The translations under genes were made by a program, and so were the position numbers. Below, piece by piece: positions 8,294-15,986 of a stretch of DNA of 64,000 bases. The stretch comes from Labrenzia sp. CE80 (GTDB lineage Bacteria > Pseudomonadota > Alphaproteobacteria > Rhizobiales > Stappiaceae): contig NZ_WAJT01000002.1 in assembly GCF_009650605.1 (NCBI RefSeq), forward strand, positions 620,001-684,000, in the 5' to 3' direction. Each line of letters starts with the position of its first letter. The first letter of the stretch is position 1. The notes beneath the pieces were generated by a model. That model had not been told where the DNA came from and ran no database searches. It saw nothing but the letters and a program-made list of their open reading frames with translations.

Positions 8294-8754
8294 CGAAAAC
8301 TCAAACAGTCCTGCAAACCCGCATGCTGAATGCTTCGATAAATGACGTTTGGAATGCATGGACACAGCCGGAGCTTATGAGGCAATGGTTTTGCCCGCTT
8401 GGTATGAAAGTTGTTGAGGCCGAAACAGATCTGCGCGTTGGTGGAACGTTTCGGATCGTCATGGACGCACGAAATGCGGGAATGCGCCCGCCACCCGAGA
8501 TGGGAGATTTCCTGACGGCGTTCGGCACCTATCAACAGCTTGAGCCGCATCAGAAACTTGTCTTCTCCTGGGCCTGGGAAGGTCGCGACGAAGCGAGCCG
8601 AGTGACGATCACGCTGACCCCCAAGGGTGATCAAACTGTTTTGGTTTTGGAGCATGTCGGTTTGTTGGATGAGGCTAGCCGCATCTTTCATGAAGATGGA
8701 TGGACACCGACACTGGACAACCTTTCGCAACACCTGGCTGCGTCAAACGCCTGA
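8290..8754 (+). CDS. SRPBCC (AHSA1/START-like) domain protein
   Basis: The 154-residue protein follows the SRPBCC pattern: a first strand with TRMLNASINDVWNAWTQPELMRQWFCP, then GGTFRIVMDA, LVFSWAWEG and a terminal helix (EDGWTPTLDNLSQHLA). The fold makes a deep hydrophobic pocket. Bacterial members of this type are commonly encoded beside ArsR regulators, but their ligands are mostly unknown. It is translationally coupled to the ArsR gene. Confidence 0.85.
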   Translation: MTKTQTVLQTRMLNASINDVWNAWTQPELMRQWFCPLGMKVVEAETDLRVGGTFRIVMDARNAGMRPPPEMGDFLTAFGTYQQLEPHQKLVFSWAWEGRDEASRVTITLTPKGDQTVLVLEHVGLLDEASRIFHEDGWTPTLDNLSQHLAASNA

Positions 8755-8811
8755 GGTGGATGACCCGCGAACTCCCTTGTTCAATGCAGTCAGTTCAGCG
8801 AGCCGCCCCTA

Positions 8812-8916
8812 AAAACAACTTATCTCCGCCCCCATGACCCTATCTTCTAGTCAGGGTCTGCTCGCTTAACGGGCCCCCGCCCGACCGACGGCCGGGGGCT
8901 GGGATGCGCAGATAAC
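8812..8916 (+). repeat. Dispersed repeat family B, copy 1
   Basis: This segment begins AACTTATCTCC, passes through CCCCCATGACCCT and TGCTCGCTTAACGGGCCCC, then a GC-rich hairpin region, and ends near GCGCAGATAACG. A second copy in the same orientation is at 13735-13866. It fills most of the gap between the SRPBCC and MATE genes. Confidence 0.7.
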
Positions 8917-8926
8917 GTTCGCGCCT

Positions 8927-10318
8927 TCACGAAGTGGCCTCTGCCCTGGTGTGGAAAATGCCCCATCTCAAGTTTGAGCCTTGCGCTGTATGCCAAAGCA
9001 CCATTGCGGTCATCCCCAACATCAACACCTCGGCGATTGGACCTGCATACCAAATACCAATTTCACCAAACCAAACGGGCAACACAAATGTGAGCGGGAT
9101 CGCAAGCGCATAGGGTTTTGTTAGTCCCAGAAGTGCGGCCTTCCCGGCAGAGCCAATCGCTTGAAAGTAGGTCGCAATCATCATCAACGGCCCCATGAGA
9201 AAGAAAACACAAGTCATGACGGGCAAGATACGGGCGACCTCTGCGATAACCGCAGCGTCGTCGACAAACGCGCCCGCGATCTGGCGAGGCAGGCCCATCA
9301 CAACGACTTGTACCGCGCTGCAATAGATGAAGGCGGCCCACAGTGCCATTCGCAAGCTGGCGTCTGACCGATGCCATAGAGCCGCGCCGTAGTTGTTGCC
9401 CGTGATCGTTTGCATCGCAAACGACAGCCCCAGAAGTGGCAGAAAGGCAAAAGTAATGACCCTTGTGATGATCCCGTAGGCCGTAATCGTATCAGCGTAC
9501 CCGGGATGGTTCACCCATTGCAAAGCCGTGATAATCGCGGCCGACCCAAGTGCTATGCCAAGAAAGTTCAGGCTTTGCGGTGCACCCAGCGCAAGAATTC
9601 GCCCCCAATGCCCGTGCAGGGAATGAGTCCATAACGCTGCGGGCCGCAACGATGTACTGCCGAAGAAGCGGAATGCCAGAATGATCCCAAACGCGACAGC
9701 TTGAGCCGCAGCCGTGCCGTAGGCGGACCCTGCCACACCCATGTCCAGAAGTGCGATCAGCAGGTAGTTGAATCCAATGTTGGTGGTCGATACCACCAGA
9801 CTCATCGCGGCCATGAAACCCAAGCGCCCTTCGTTGCGTAGTGCGTCAGAATTGACCGACAGAACGAAGAGCAGCGGCGAAAAAAACACCGTGATCCGCA
9901 GATAGATCAATCCAATCTGCGCCAGCGTCTCGGACCCGCTCGCCACCAACAGCGCGACCGGTTTGCCAATCGAGACAAACAACAAGATCAAAACAAGGCC
10001 CAAAGACGCTGCCAAACCATGCGCGCCTGCAAATGTGGTGCGAGCGGCATCCATATTACCCGCACCAAGAGACCGCGCCAAAAGGCTCGACATGCCATTG
10101 GCGACAAGCGTGGAAAGCGCAACGACCAGCATGTAGATCGGGAACATCAATGTGACGGCGGCCAACGCATCAGGGCCTACATAAACACCCAGAAACAACG
10201 CGTCCGCGACGGACAACAACCCATTCATCCCCATCACAAAAATAATCGGGAGCGCCGTCTTCAGGTAGATCGTGCCAAATGGCCCATCGGTGAATGTGTT
10301 TTTAGGGGCATCAGCCAT
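8927..10318 (-). CDS. MATE-family multidrug efflux transporter
   Basis: The 463-residue inner-membrane protein has about twelve hydrophobic spans in two homologous halves, the normal MATE size and layout. Typical features are PIIFVMGMNGLLSVADALFLG in the first span, SLLARSLGAGN after span 3, and NYLLIALLDMGVAGSAYGTA around span 6. Such proteins expel cationic drugs or metabolites using Na+ or H+ gradients; the substrate cannot be read from sequence. The start at 10318 (MADAPKN) has a GAGAGA upstream, and the longer frame to 10471 adds 51 residues of non-membrane sequence. It stands alone between repeat copies. Confidence 0.9.
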   Translation of the reverse strand: MADAPKNTFTDGPFGTIYLKTALPIIFVMGMNGLLSVADALFLGVYVGPDALAAVTLMFPIYMLVVALSTLVANGMSSLLARSLGAGNMDAARTTFAGAHGLAASLGLVLILLFVSIGKPVALLVASGSETLAQIGLIYLRITVFFSPLLFVLSVNSDALRNEGRLGFMAAMSLVVSTTNIGFNYLLIALLDMGVAGSAYGTAAAQAVAFGIILAFRFFGSTSLRPAALWTHSLHGHWGRILALGAPQSLNFLGIALGSAAIITALQWVNHPGYADTITAYGIITRVITFAFLPLLGLSFAMQTITGNNYGAALWHRSDASLRMALWAAFIYCSAVQVVVMGLPRQIAGAFVDDAAVIAEVARILPVMTCVFFLMGPLMMIATYFQAIGSAGKAALLGLTKPYALAIPLTFVLPVWFGEIGIWYAGPIAEVLMLGMTAMVLWHTAQGSNLRWGIFHTRAEATS

Positions 10319-10519
10319 ATCCCATATCTCTCTTGCCTGATCGCGCAATTTGAAATGGGGCCCGCATTGCCATCCGCGCGACATGCGGAAAGAAGGAGAT
10401 CGTGACTTCAGATCGTAGAGCTTAACCAGGACAAATGTCAGCGGGAGGCAGGCGTCTACAGCCATCAGCACTGACTAGTTCGCAAAATCTTTTGCGTCAA
10501 GTGACCCGCTGGACTCCTT

Positions 10520-10567
10520 CATTGCAGGATCAAGTCATGGGATGACGGTGGACGGGAGGCGAAGAGG
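10520..10567 (+). repeat. Dispersed repeat family A, partial copy 2
   Basis: CATTGCAGG is joined directly to ATCAAGTCATGGGATGACGG and a purine-rich tail. Only the two outer ends of the family A element remain, as if the central hairpin had been deleted. The rest of 10319-10641 shows no gene I can support. Confidence 0.6.
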
Positions 10568-10641
10568 AGCCACAATCTCGGCGGCCAGAGGGTTGTGGGC
10601 AGTGCCGCAAAACCCGTAGCTTGCCTCCCGGAAATCGTCCG

Positions 10642-11196
10642 CTACGTCAGCGCGATTTTGAACTCGATCGTCTCGTGTCCGCCAAGAGCTTTGTCCGCAG
10701 TATAGCTTCTGACAAACGTGCCGCCCGCCTTTTCGATGACACGTACGGACGCCGGATTGTCAGGGCTGGCCGTGATGTCTACGTGCTTCAATCCAACCGA
10801 CTTTGCTTCCGGCAAAAGGGCGACGAGCGCAGCAGACGCCAATCCTTCTCCTCTTCGCCAGGGCACGACGGCATAACCGATGTGGCCAGAACACGTAGGC
10901 GGCAAGTCCTCGGTCCCAGGCTTCCATCGTAAACCTATGTGGCCGCAAAACTCTCGATCCCATATCCATCTGCGGATACTCGGCAATCGAGGCACTTTCG
11001 AGCCGTCTGGCAAGGTAATGGGACCACCCTTTGCATTCGGGTTGTCGAGATTTGACACGAACGTAGCGGCATCTTTCGATATGAACGCGACTTGCTCTTG
11101 TGCCGCTTCAGGACGTAAGTTGTCTGGAGACCAGCCTCTTTGAAGAGCCGAGACATACTCGGGGATGTGATCAATGCTTGGCGTCAGCAATTTCAT
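10642..11196 (-). CDS. GNAT-family N-acetyltransferase (COG3981-like)
   Basis: The 184-residue protein starts MKLLTPSIDHIPEYVSALQRG, as in predicted acetyltransferases related to COG3981. The acetyl-CoA pyrophosphate loop is VPWRRGEGLASAAL (about 111-124), and a later strand-helix (VDITASPDNPASVRVIEKAGG) completes motif B. The acceptor is unknown. The start at 11196 leaves a family-typical N-terminus; the longer frame to 11253 is rejected. It is monocistronic between repeat copies. Confidence 0.85.
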   Translation of the reverse strand: MKLLTPSIDHIPEYVSALQRGWSPDNLRPEAAQEQVAFISKDAATFVSNLDNPNAKGGPITLPDGSKVPRLPSIRRWIWDREFCGHIGLRWKPGTEDLPPTCSGHIGYAVVPWRRGEGLASAALVALLPEAKSVGLKHVDITASPDNPASVRVIEKAGGTFVRSYTADKALGGHETIEFKIALT

Positions 11197-11323
11197 CAGT
11201 TTGGTCTCACGACAATGATTCTCAAAGTCCGACAGTCGTGCGCAACACCGCATCGGTCAAGTCAGGCTCAGAGCAGTCATCTACCACGACTTTGCAACAC
11301 CGCAATGTGCGTGAGGCAAAACG

Positions 11324-11417
11324 ATCGCCTCCGTCATTGTTGGGCCTGACCCTGCAATCCATGCCGTGAACGACCCATTCGGAGGGCCCATCCTTCGCGG
11401 AAGCGTCTTGGCATGGA
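11324..11417 (+). repeat. Dispersed repeat family A, copy 3
   Basis: It reads GATCGCCTCCGTCATTG, GGGCCTGACCCTGCAATCC, ATGCCGTGAACGACCCATTC and ends CGTCTTGGCATGG. It matches copy 5 (12040-12176) over most of its length but lacks the last hairpin. Confidence 0.7.
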
Positions 11418-11458
11418 ATGACCAATGTGAACAGGTGGAGATCTCGCGAAGTGTCGCT

Positions 11459-11752
11459 TCACCTGTTCAAGTCTTTGCCTAGGTCAAACCACTCAGGGTT
11501 CATCGCCTCGATCAGCTCAATTTTCCATGCGCGTGACCATGTCTTGAGTGCCTTTTCCCGCGCAATCGCCTGAGGCGCGGTCGCATGCTCCTCATACCAG
11601 ACGAGCCGCGCGACCTTGTATCGCCGTGTAAACCGCGATCCCGTGCCGGATTGATGTTCAAAAAGGCGCCTGACCAAATCATTCGTCACGCCGGTATAAA
11701 GCGTACCATTTTTATGCCCGGCTAGAATGTAGACCCAAAAGCGCCTCTTCAT
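11459..11752 (-). CDS. GIY-YIG domain protein (putative small endonuclease)
   Basis: The 97-residue protein is a minimal single-domain GIY-YIG nuclease of the YhbQ/UPF0213 kind. The motif is split as VYIL (residues 7-10) and LYTGVT (18-23), with the conserved arginine following in VRRL and a glutamate in REKALKTW. Such genes are frequent beside repeats, and their cellular role is not established. It stands alone between two repeat copies. Confidence 0.85.
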   Translation of the reverse strand: MKRRFWVYILAGHKNGTLYTGVTNDLVRRLFEHQSGTGSRFTRRYKVARLVWYEEHATAPQAIAREKALKTWSRAWKIELIEAMNPEWFDLGKDLNR

Positions 11753-11832
11753 GACGAGATAGAAAACGCCTCTGCATCAGCGGTCAAGCTGTTACGTGGT
11801 TCGCAATACGACAACCTGCTTTCAAAACCGTG

Positions 11833-11950
11833 TTTGCAGGGCTCGATCCTGCAATCCAAGCCGTGACCGATCCATTCGGGGAACCCTTCCTTCGAGGAGA
11901 CGTATCGGCATGGATCCCATGATCAAGTCATGGGATGACGGTGGGGGGGA
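11833..11950 (+). repeat. Dispersed repeat family A, copy 4
   Basis: It contains TTTGCAGGGCTCGATCCTGCAATCC, CGTGACCGATCCATTCGGGG, CGTATCGGCATGGATCCCATG and ATCAAGTCATGGGATGACGG in the family order. It is separated from copy 5 by about 90 bases. Confidence 0.75.
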
Positions 11951-12039
11951 GGTTAGGCGGAGCCGAAATCTCGATGGTCATCTCGATTTCAGATTAAAAG
12001 TCAATGACTAGTGGCGCTGCGACGGGCCGTGGGGCGAGC

Positions 12040-12176
12040 CGATCACCTCCGTCATTGCAGGGCGTGACCCTGCAATCCATGCCGTGACCGATCCATTCGG
12101 GGAGCTCATCCTTCATGGAAACGTATCGGCATGGATCCCATGATCAAAGTCATGGGATGACGGCAGAGGGGAGGCG
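12040..12176 (+). repeat. Dispersed repeat family A, best-preserved copy 5
   Basis: Three nested inverted repeats are visible. ATTGCAGGG (12054-12062) pairs with CCCTGCAAT (12068-12076) across five bases. ATCCATGCCG (12075-12084) pairs with CGGCATGGAT (12127-12136). ATCCCATGA (12135-12143) pairs with TCATGGGAT (12150-12158). The element is therefore a small hairpin, a long hairpin and another small hairpin in a row. Together with copy 4 it occupies most of the gap 11753-12266, which holds no gene. Confidence 0.8.
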
Positions 12177-12266
12177 AATGTTCGAGCACGAACATCGCGG
12201 CGGCTCCGCAATCAAGGGTTGACAGTCACTGCATCTAAGATCACGCTCGACGAAAAAGAGAACAGT

Positions 12267-13571
12267 ATGATTTTAAAAGAAATTCGTATTTGTGACCTGC
12301 AAGTAAATAGAGCTAATGATCGCCACGGCGAGTTGGAAAACGAGACAGCGGCTATCTCGTGGTTGTTCAATACTCGTGAGACGCATATGAAAAACCTTGC
12401 CAAGGACATCGTCGCCGAAAGCAAGATTTTTGAACCTCCGCTTGTGGCACCGGAGAACGGTAAATTCGTGGTATTCGATGGAAACAGGCGCGTAACCTGT
12501 TTGAAGATGCTCGAGAAACCGGCTCGGGCGCCGACGTTGGAGCTTCAACAGCACTTCACCAAGCTGCGTGATGGGTGGACTGGCCCACTTCCAGAGAAGG
12601 TTCTCTGCCAAGTCGAAGAGGACCGCGATCACATCGATAACATCCTGTACCGTAGGCACACAGGTACGTTGAACGGCGTCGGGCAGTCGAATTGGGACGA
12701 CCGCATGAAGGACAACTTCGTTGCTAGGTCGGGCAAAACCGTGGGGTTCAACGTAGCTGACGAAATTGAATCCAGACTACGCGAGGCAGGCCTGCTCCCA
12801 GAAAAGAAAATACCTCGATCGAACCTAAACAGATTTCTTTCGGCGGAAGTCATCCGAAACCGGATTGGGTTTAGTGTTAAGAAAAAGGCCTTCAGATACA
12901 CACACAAGCCAGAAGTCGTTATTAGAACGCTCGAAAGGCTGGCAGACGACTTTTCCAATGCGCACGTAGTTCTTGGTGATATCTGGGATAACGAAGGCAA
13001 ACTGGCATATGTCGATAGGCTTGAGGCAGAAGGCGCCCTACCCAGTGACACGGACTTGCTGAGCCAAAAAGGCGCCCCCGACAAACCACGGCCACCTTCG
13101 CCAAAGCCCAGGTCTAAACCGAAGCCTACCCCCACAAAGCGAACGACACTCATTCCACAGAAGGACTTCGGCATTCTTTGGACCGGAAAGCAGCAAAGGC
13201 ATCACGCCATCTGGGAGGAACTGCAGTTTCATCTCAACATCGAGCAGCATCCCAACGCAATTTCTGTGCTTTTCCGCGTCCTGCTTGAGCTTACTATCGA
13301 GCACTATGCTGAAACACACGGCGTTTCTCTTCATCAGACCGACAAGCTAGCGAAACGAGTTGAGAAAGTCGGTAGCGAGCTTTTCGATCATGGAAAAATC
13401 GACAAGAAGCAACATTCGGCGACCAAGAAGTTCTCTCAACTAGATCAGTTGGTATCGGCAGACACCCTGAATCGCTATGTCCATTCCCCCAGCTTTGCCC
13501 CCTCGGCAAATCACCTTGAAGCGCTATGGGACACAATGGCAGATTTCATTGTCGCGTGCCTAAAGGGTTGA
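12267..13571 (+). CDS. ParB-like domain protein of unknown function
   Basis: The 434-residue protein has an N-terminal ParB/sulfiredoxin-like region: the opening strand ILKEIRICDLQVNRANDRHGE and, after about 35 residues, FVVFDGNRR (68-75), the DGNRR turn of ParB-type N domains. A proline/lysine-rich linker (about 273-300) joins it to a helical C-terminal part ending LNRYVHSPSFAPSANHLEALWDTM. There is no convincing ParB helix-turn-helix and no parA neighbour, so it is unlikely to be a partition protein. The ATG at 12267 has GAGA upstream; a TTG at 12219 is less likely. It sits alone in a repeat-rich accessory patch, compatible with a solitary defence or DNA-modification protein, but that is inference. 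Confidence 0.7.
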   Translation: MILKEIRICDLQVNRANDRHGELENETAAISWLFNTRETHMKNLAKDIVAESKIFEPPLVAPENGKFVVFDGNRRVTCLKMLEKPARAPTLELQQHFTKLRDGWTGPLPEKVLCQVEEDRDHIDNILYRRHTGTLNGVGQSNWDDRMKDNFVARSGKTVGFNVADEIESRLREAGLLPEKKIPRSNLNRFLSAEVIRNRIGFSVKKKAFRYTHKPEVVIRTLERLADDFSNAHVVLGDIWDNEGKLAYVDRLEAEGALPSDTDLLSQKGAPDKPRPPSPKPRSKPKPTPTKRTTLIPQKDFGILWTGKQQRHHAIWEELQFHLNIEQHPNAISVLFRVLLELTIEHYAETHGVSLHQTDKLAKRVEKVGSELFDHGKIDKKQHSATKKFSQLDQLVSADTLNRYVHSPSFAPSANHLEALWDTMADFIVACLKG

Positions 13572-13734
13572 TGTCCGAGAATGCGAGGCCGCATAGCAAC
13601 TCTATCAGCCTCGTCCAACGACCGCCATGGGCCGAAACCGGTCGCGAGTCTAATCTGTGCGAATGTCCGTTTCGCAAATCGCCAGACTCTCTCAAATACA
13701 TTCCCCTTCCGCCAACCCCCATCCATCACCCCGA

Positions 13735-13866
13735 AAAAATAACTTATCCCCACCCCCATGACCCTGTCGTATACTTCAGGTGTGCTCGCTCAACGGGCCC
13801 CTGGCGGACCGTCCGCCGGGGAGGGGCGAGCCGGGCGAGCCGGGCGAGGCTGGGAGGCGCAGGTAA
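13735..13866 (+). repeat. Dispersed repeat family B, copy 2
   Basis: It matches 8812-8916 in the same orientation: AACTTATCCCC, CCCCCATGACCCTGTC, TGCTCGCTCAACGGGCCCC, then CTGGGAGGCGCAGGTAACG. Its central part can fold as GGCGGAC/GTCCGCC flanked by CCCC/GGGG, and a short tandem GAGCCGGGC expands it. The remaining parts of 13572-14204 are very GC-rich and contain no gene I can support. Confidence 0.7.
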
Positions 13867-14204
13867 CGCATGCGTCTTGGCAGGTCCGGTGGAAGTCATC
13901 CTCGGGGTCCCGCAGGGTCCGGGGGGATCCGGGGGGAGTGGTTCGGTCCCGGAGGGCGCCTTGCGGTGGCTGGCAACAGCCATAGTGCCTGTTCGACGAG
14001 CGGATCCGTCGCTTTCATGAGAAAAAGCCTGGGCGAGGCGTGACAGCTTTTGCCGAAGAAACATTTTGAACACGGCTGCGCAGGCAAAGCCTGACGCGCC
14101 TCGCCACTTCCGTGCCTGACTGGCCCGGAGCGACGGGCCAGAGGTTCAAGGATCTTGCCAAAACGCCGGGGAGAAGTCCTGCGGCGGATTTTGTGCTGGT
14201 GGCC

Positions 14205-15950
14205 TTACGAAGAGGATTTTTCCGCGGGCGGCTCTTGCGCGCTCCGCTCCGCGCCATAGACCTTGATCTCCGAGGCCTTGCCCTTGACGCGGATCGGCTC
14301 CAGCGGCGGGAAGGCGAAACTGGGCAGATGCCGCGTCTCTTCGTAAACCGCTTCGGAGATCATGGTCTGTTTGGGGGCGGCGGCGGAGCACAGGCGGGCG
14401 GACAGGTTCACATGGTCGCCGAGCACCGTGTAGTCCATCCGCTCCGGGCTGCCCATGGCGCCGACCACCACATCGCCCACATCGATGCCGATGCCGATGT
14501 CCAGCTGCCAGTCCGGGTGCTCGGCGGCCGAGCGCTCCATGATGTCCTGGATCTCGGCTGCGCATGTCAGGGCGTCGGCGCTCATGTCCGGGCCCTGGAA
14601 GATCGCCATCAGCTGATCGCCGACGAACTTGTCGATATCACCGTTGTTGCGCGAGACCGCCTCGCCCTGGTTGGCGAAATAGTGATTGAGAACCTCGACC
14701 ACCACCTCCGGTTCGCGGCTTTCCGAAAAGGCGGTGTAGCCGCGAATGTCGGCAAAGAGGATGGCGACCCTCTTGCGCGAGCCGCCGAGGCGGACGCCCG
14801 CCTGATCCGAGTCCTTGATGGCGTCGATGGTGCCGTGGGAGACGAATTTCGCCAGCTGGAAGCGTTCGTTGATCTGGACAATCATGTCGTTGATCCGGGT
14901 GGCGAGATCGCCGATTTCGTCCCGGCTCTTGACGCCATCGACTCGGGCCTGAAAATTGCCCTGGCCGACCTCGATGACCGCCTGGCCGATTTTCAGGATC
15001 GGGCGCGAGATGCCGAGGGAAAAGAGAACCGCACCAAGGCCTGCCACGGCAAGGCCCGCGCCGACCCAGATAAGGAGGTTGCGCACCATGACGTCGATGG
15101 TGAAATAGGCCGCAGCCTCGCTCTGCTCCGCGATCACCGCCCAGTCGAAGGGACGGGGGAACGCAAAGGCGCCGAGCATCAGCTCGCCATTGGGACGGGC
15201 ATAGGGGGTGACCGAAGTGACGCCGGCCTGAAGCGCCAGCAGCTCAGTCGCCTCGCGTACGATATCGAACTCAGCGAGATCCTCGGCGCCACGACCGAGC
15301 ACCTCGTTGCCCTGGCCATCGACGATGGTGATCGTGCCCGTTCGGGTGAAGGCGTGAGACAGCACATAGTCTTTCAGCCGGCTGAGATCGATCCGGGCCG
15401 AGAGAGTTGCCGGGCGGCCGTTGAGGGGCTTCTTCAAGGGCAGGATCAATGTCGCCAGCCAGACGCCGGATCCTTCCGGGTGGAGCGCCTGCCGGTCGAC
15501 GGCATGCTTGCCGGTCAGATAGTCGGCGATGGTCTGGGGGGGCACCCTCAGGATGTCGTTGGCGTCAAGGCCTGACTCCTGCAAGGTATCGCTGAACCCT
15601 TCCCGGGTGACCAGAAGCGGCCGTTCGCTGCCCTCGACCGTGATCTGCAAGGCGACGATATCGGGCAGATCGGCAATGCCCAGGGTCAGCATGGCGATCT
15701 TTGCGTCGATGCCGAGACTGTCATCGTCGATGGCATTGGCAATCAGGGACAGAGGCGACAACCAGGCATCGCGATAGACGTTGTCGATGGTCTCGCTGAC
15801 CTGACGGACAGTGGCCGTCAGCTGGTCATTTGCCGAGCTCTTGAGTTCGTCCCGCGCGATGCGGATCAAGGTCTCGCCTGCGATCAGCAAGGGTAATACG
15901 GCAATGGCGACAGAGAAGAGCAGCAGCTTCTTGCGCAACGTGAGTTTCAT
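14205..15950 (-). CDS. Membrane-bound class III adenylate cyclase with periplasmic sensor and HAMP
   Basis: The 581-residue protein has a first membrane span (about 8-28), a periplasmic dCache-like region (about 30-285), a second span (about 290-312), a HAMP segment (about 313-365) and a cyclase domain (about 392-570). Both metal-binding aspartates are present (Asp401 in LFADIRGYT, Asp445 in KFVGDQ). So are the adenine-selecting Lys441 and Thr508 and the transition-state Asn515 and Arg519. It should therefore be an active ATP cyclase making cAMP in response to a periplasmic signal. It lies 36 bases after the PKD-repeat gene and is the last gene of the FecR-PKD-cyclase operon. Confidence 0.9.
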   Translation of the reverse strand: MKLTLRKKLLLFSVAIAVLPLLIAGETLIRIARDELKSSANDQLTATVRQVSETIDNVYRDAWLSPLSLIANAIDDDSLGIDAKIAMLTLGIADLPDIVALQITVEGSERPLLVTREGFSDTLQESGLDANDILRVPPQTIADYLTGKHAVDRQALHPEGSGVWLATLILPLKKPLNGRPATLSARIDLSRLKDYVLSHAFTRTGTITIVDGQGNEVLGRGAEDLAEFDIVREATELLALQAGVTSVTPYARPNGELMLGAFAFPRPFDWAVIAEQSEAAAYFTIDVMVRNLLIWVGAGLAVAGLGAVLFSLGISRPILKIGQAVIEVGQGNFQARVDGVKSRDEIGDLATRINDMIVQINERFQLAKFVSHGTIDAIKDSDQAGVRLGGSRKRVAILFADIRGYTAFSESREPEVVVEVLNHYFANQGEAVSRNNGDIDKFVGDQLMAIFQGPDMSADALTCAAEIQDIMERSAAEHPDWQLDIGIGIDVGDVVVGAMGSPERMDYTVLGDHVNLSARLCSAAAPKQTMISEAVYEETRHLPSFAFPPLEPIRVKGKASEIKVYGAERSAQEPPAEKSSS

Positions 15951-15986
15951 GATGTGGAGTCCCCGCCCGACAGGGCGCGAACTTTA

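Noticed and set aside
13827..13850. Tandem GAGCCGGGC units as a minisatellite
   Set aside because: Only two full units are present; treated as part of repeat copy B2.
13526..14020. 164-codon rightward frame after the ParB-like gene
   Set aside because: It overlaps the end of that gene and repeat copy B2; composition is driven by GC-rich repeat sequence.
14112..15575. 487-codon rightward frame opposite the adenylate cyclase gene
   Set aside because: Antisense shadow of a clear class III cyclase; long antisense frames are expected at this GC content.
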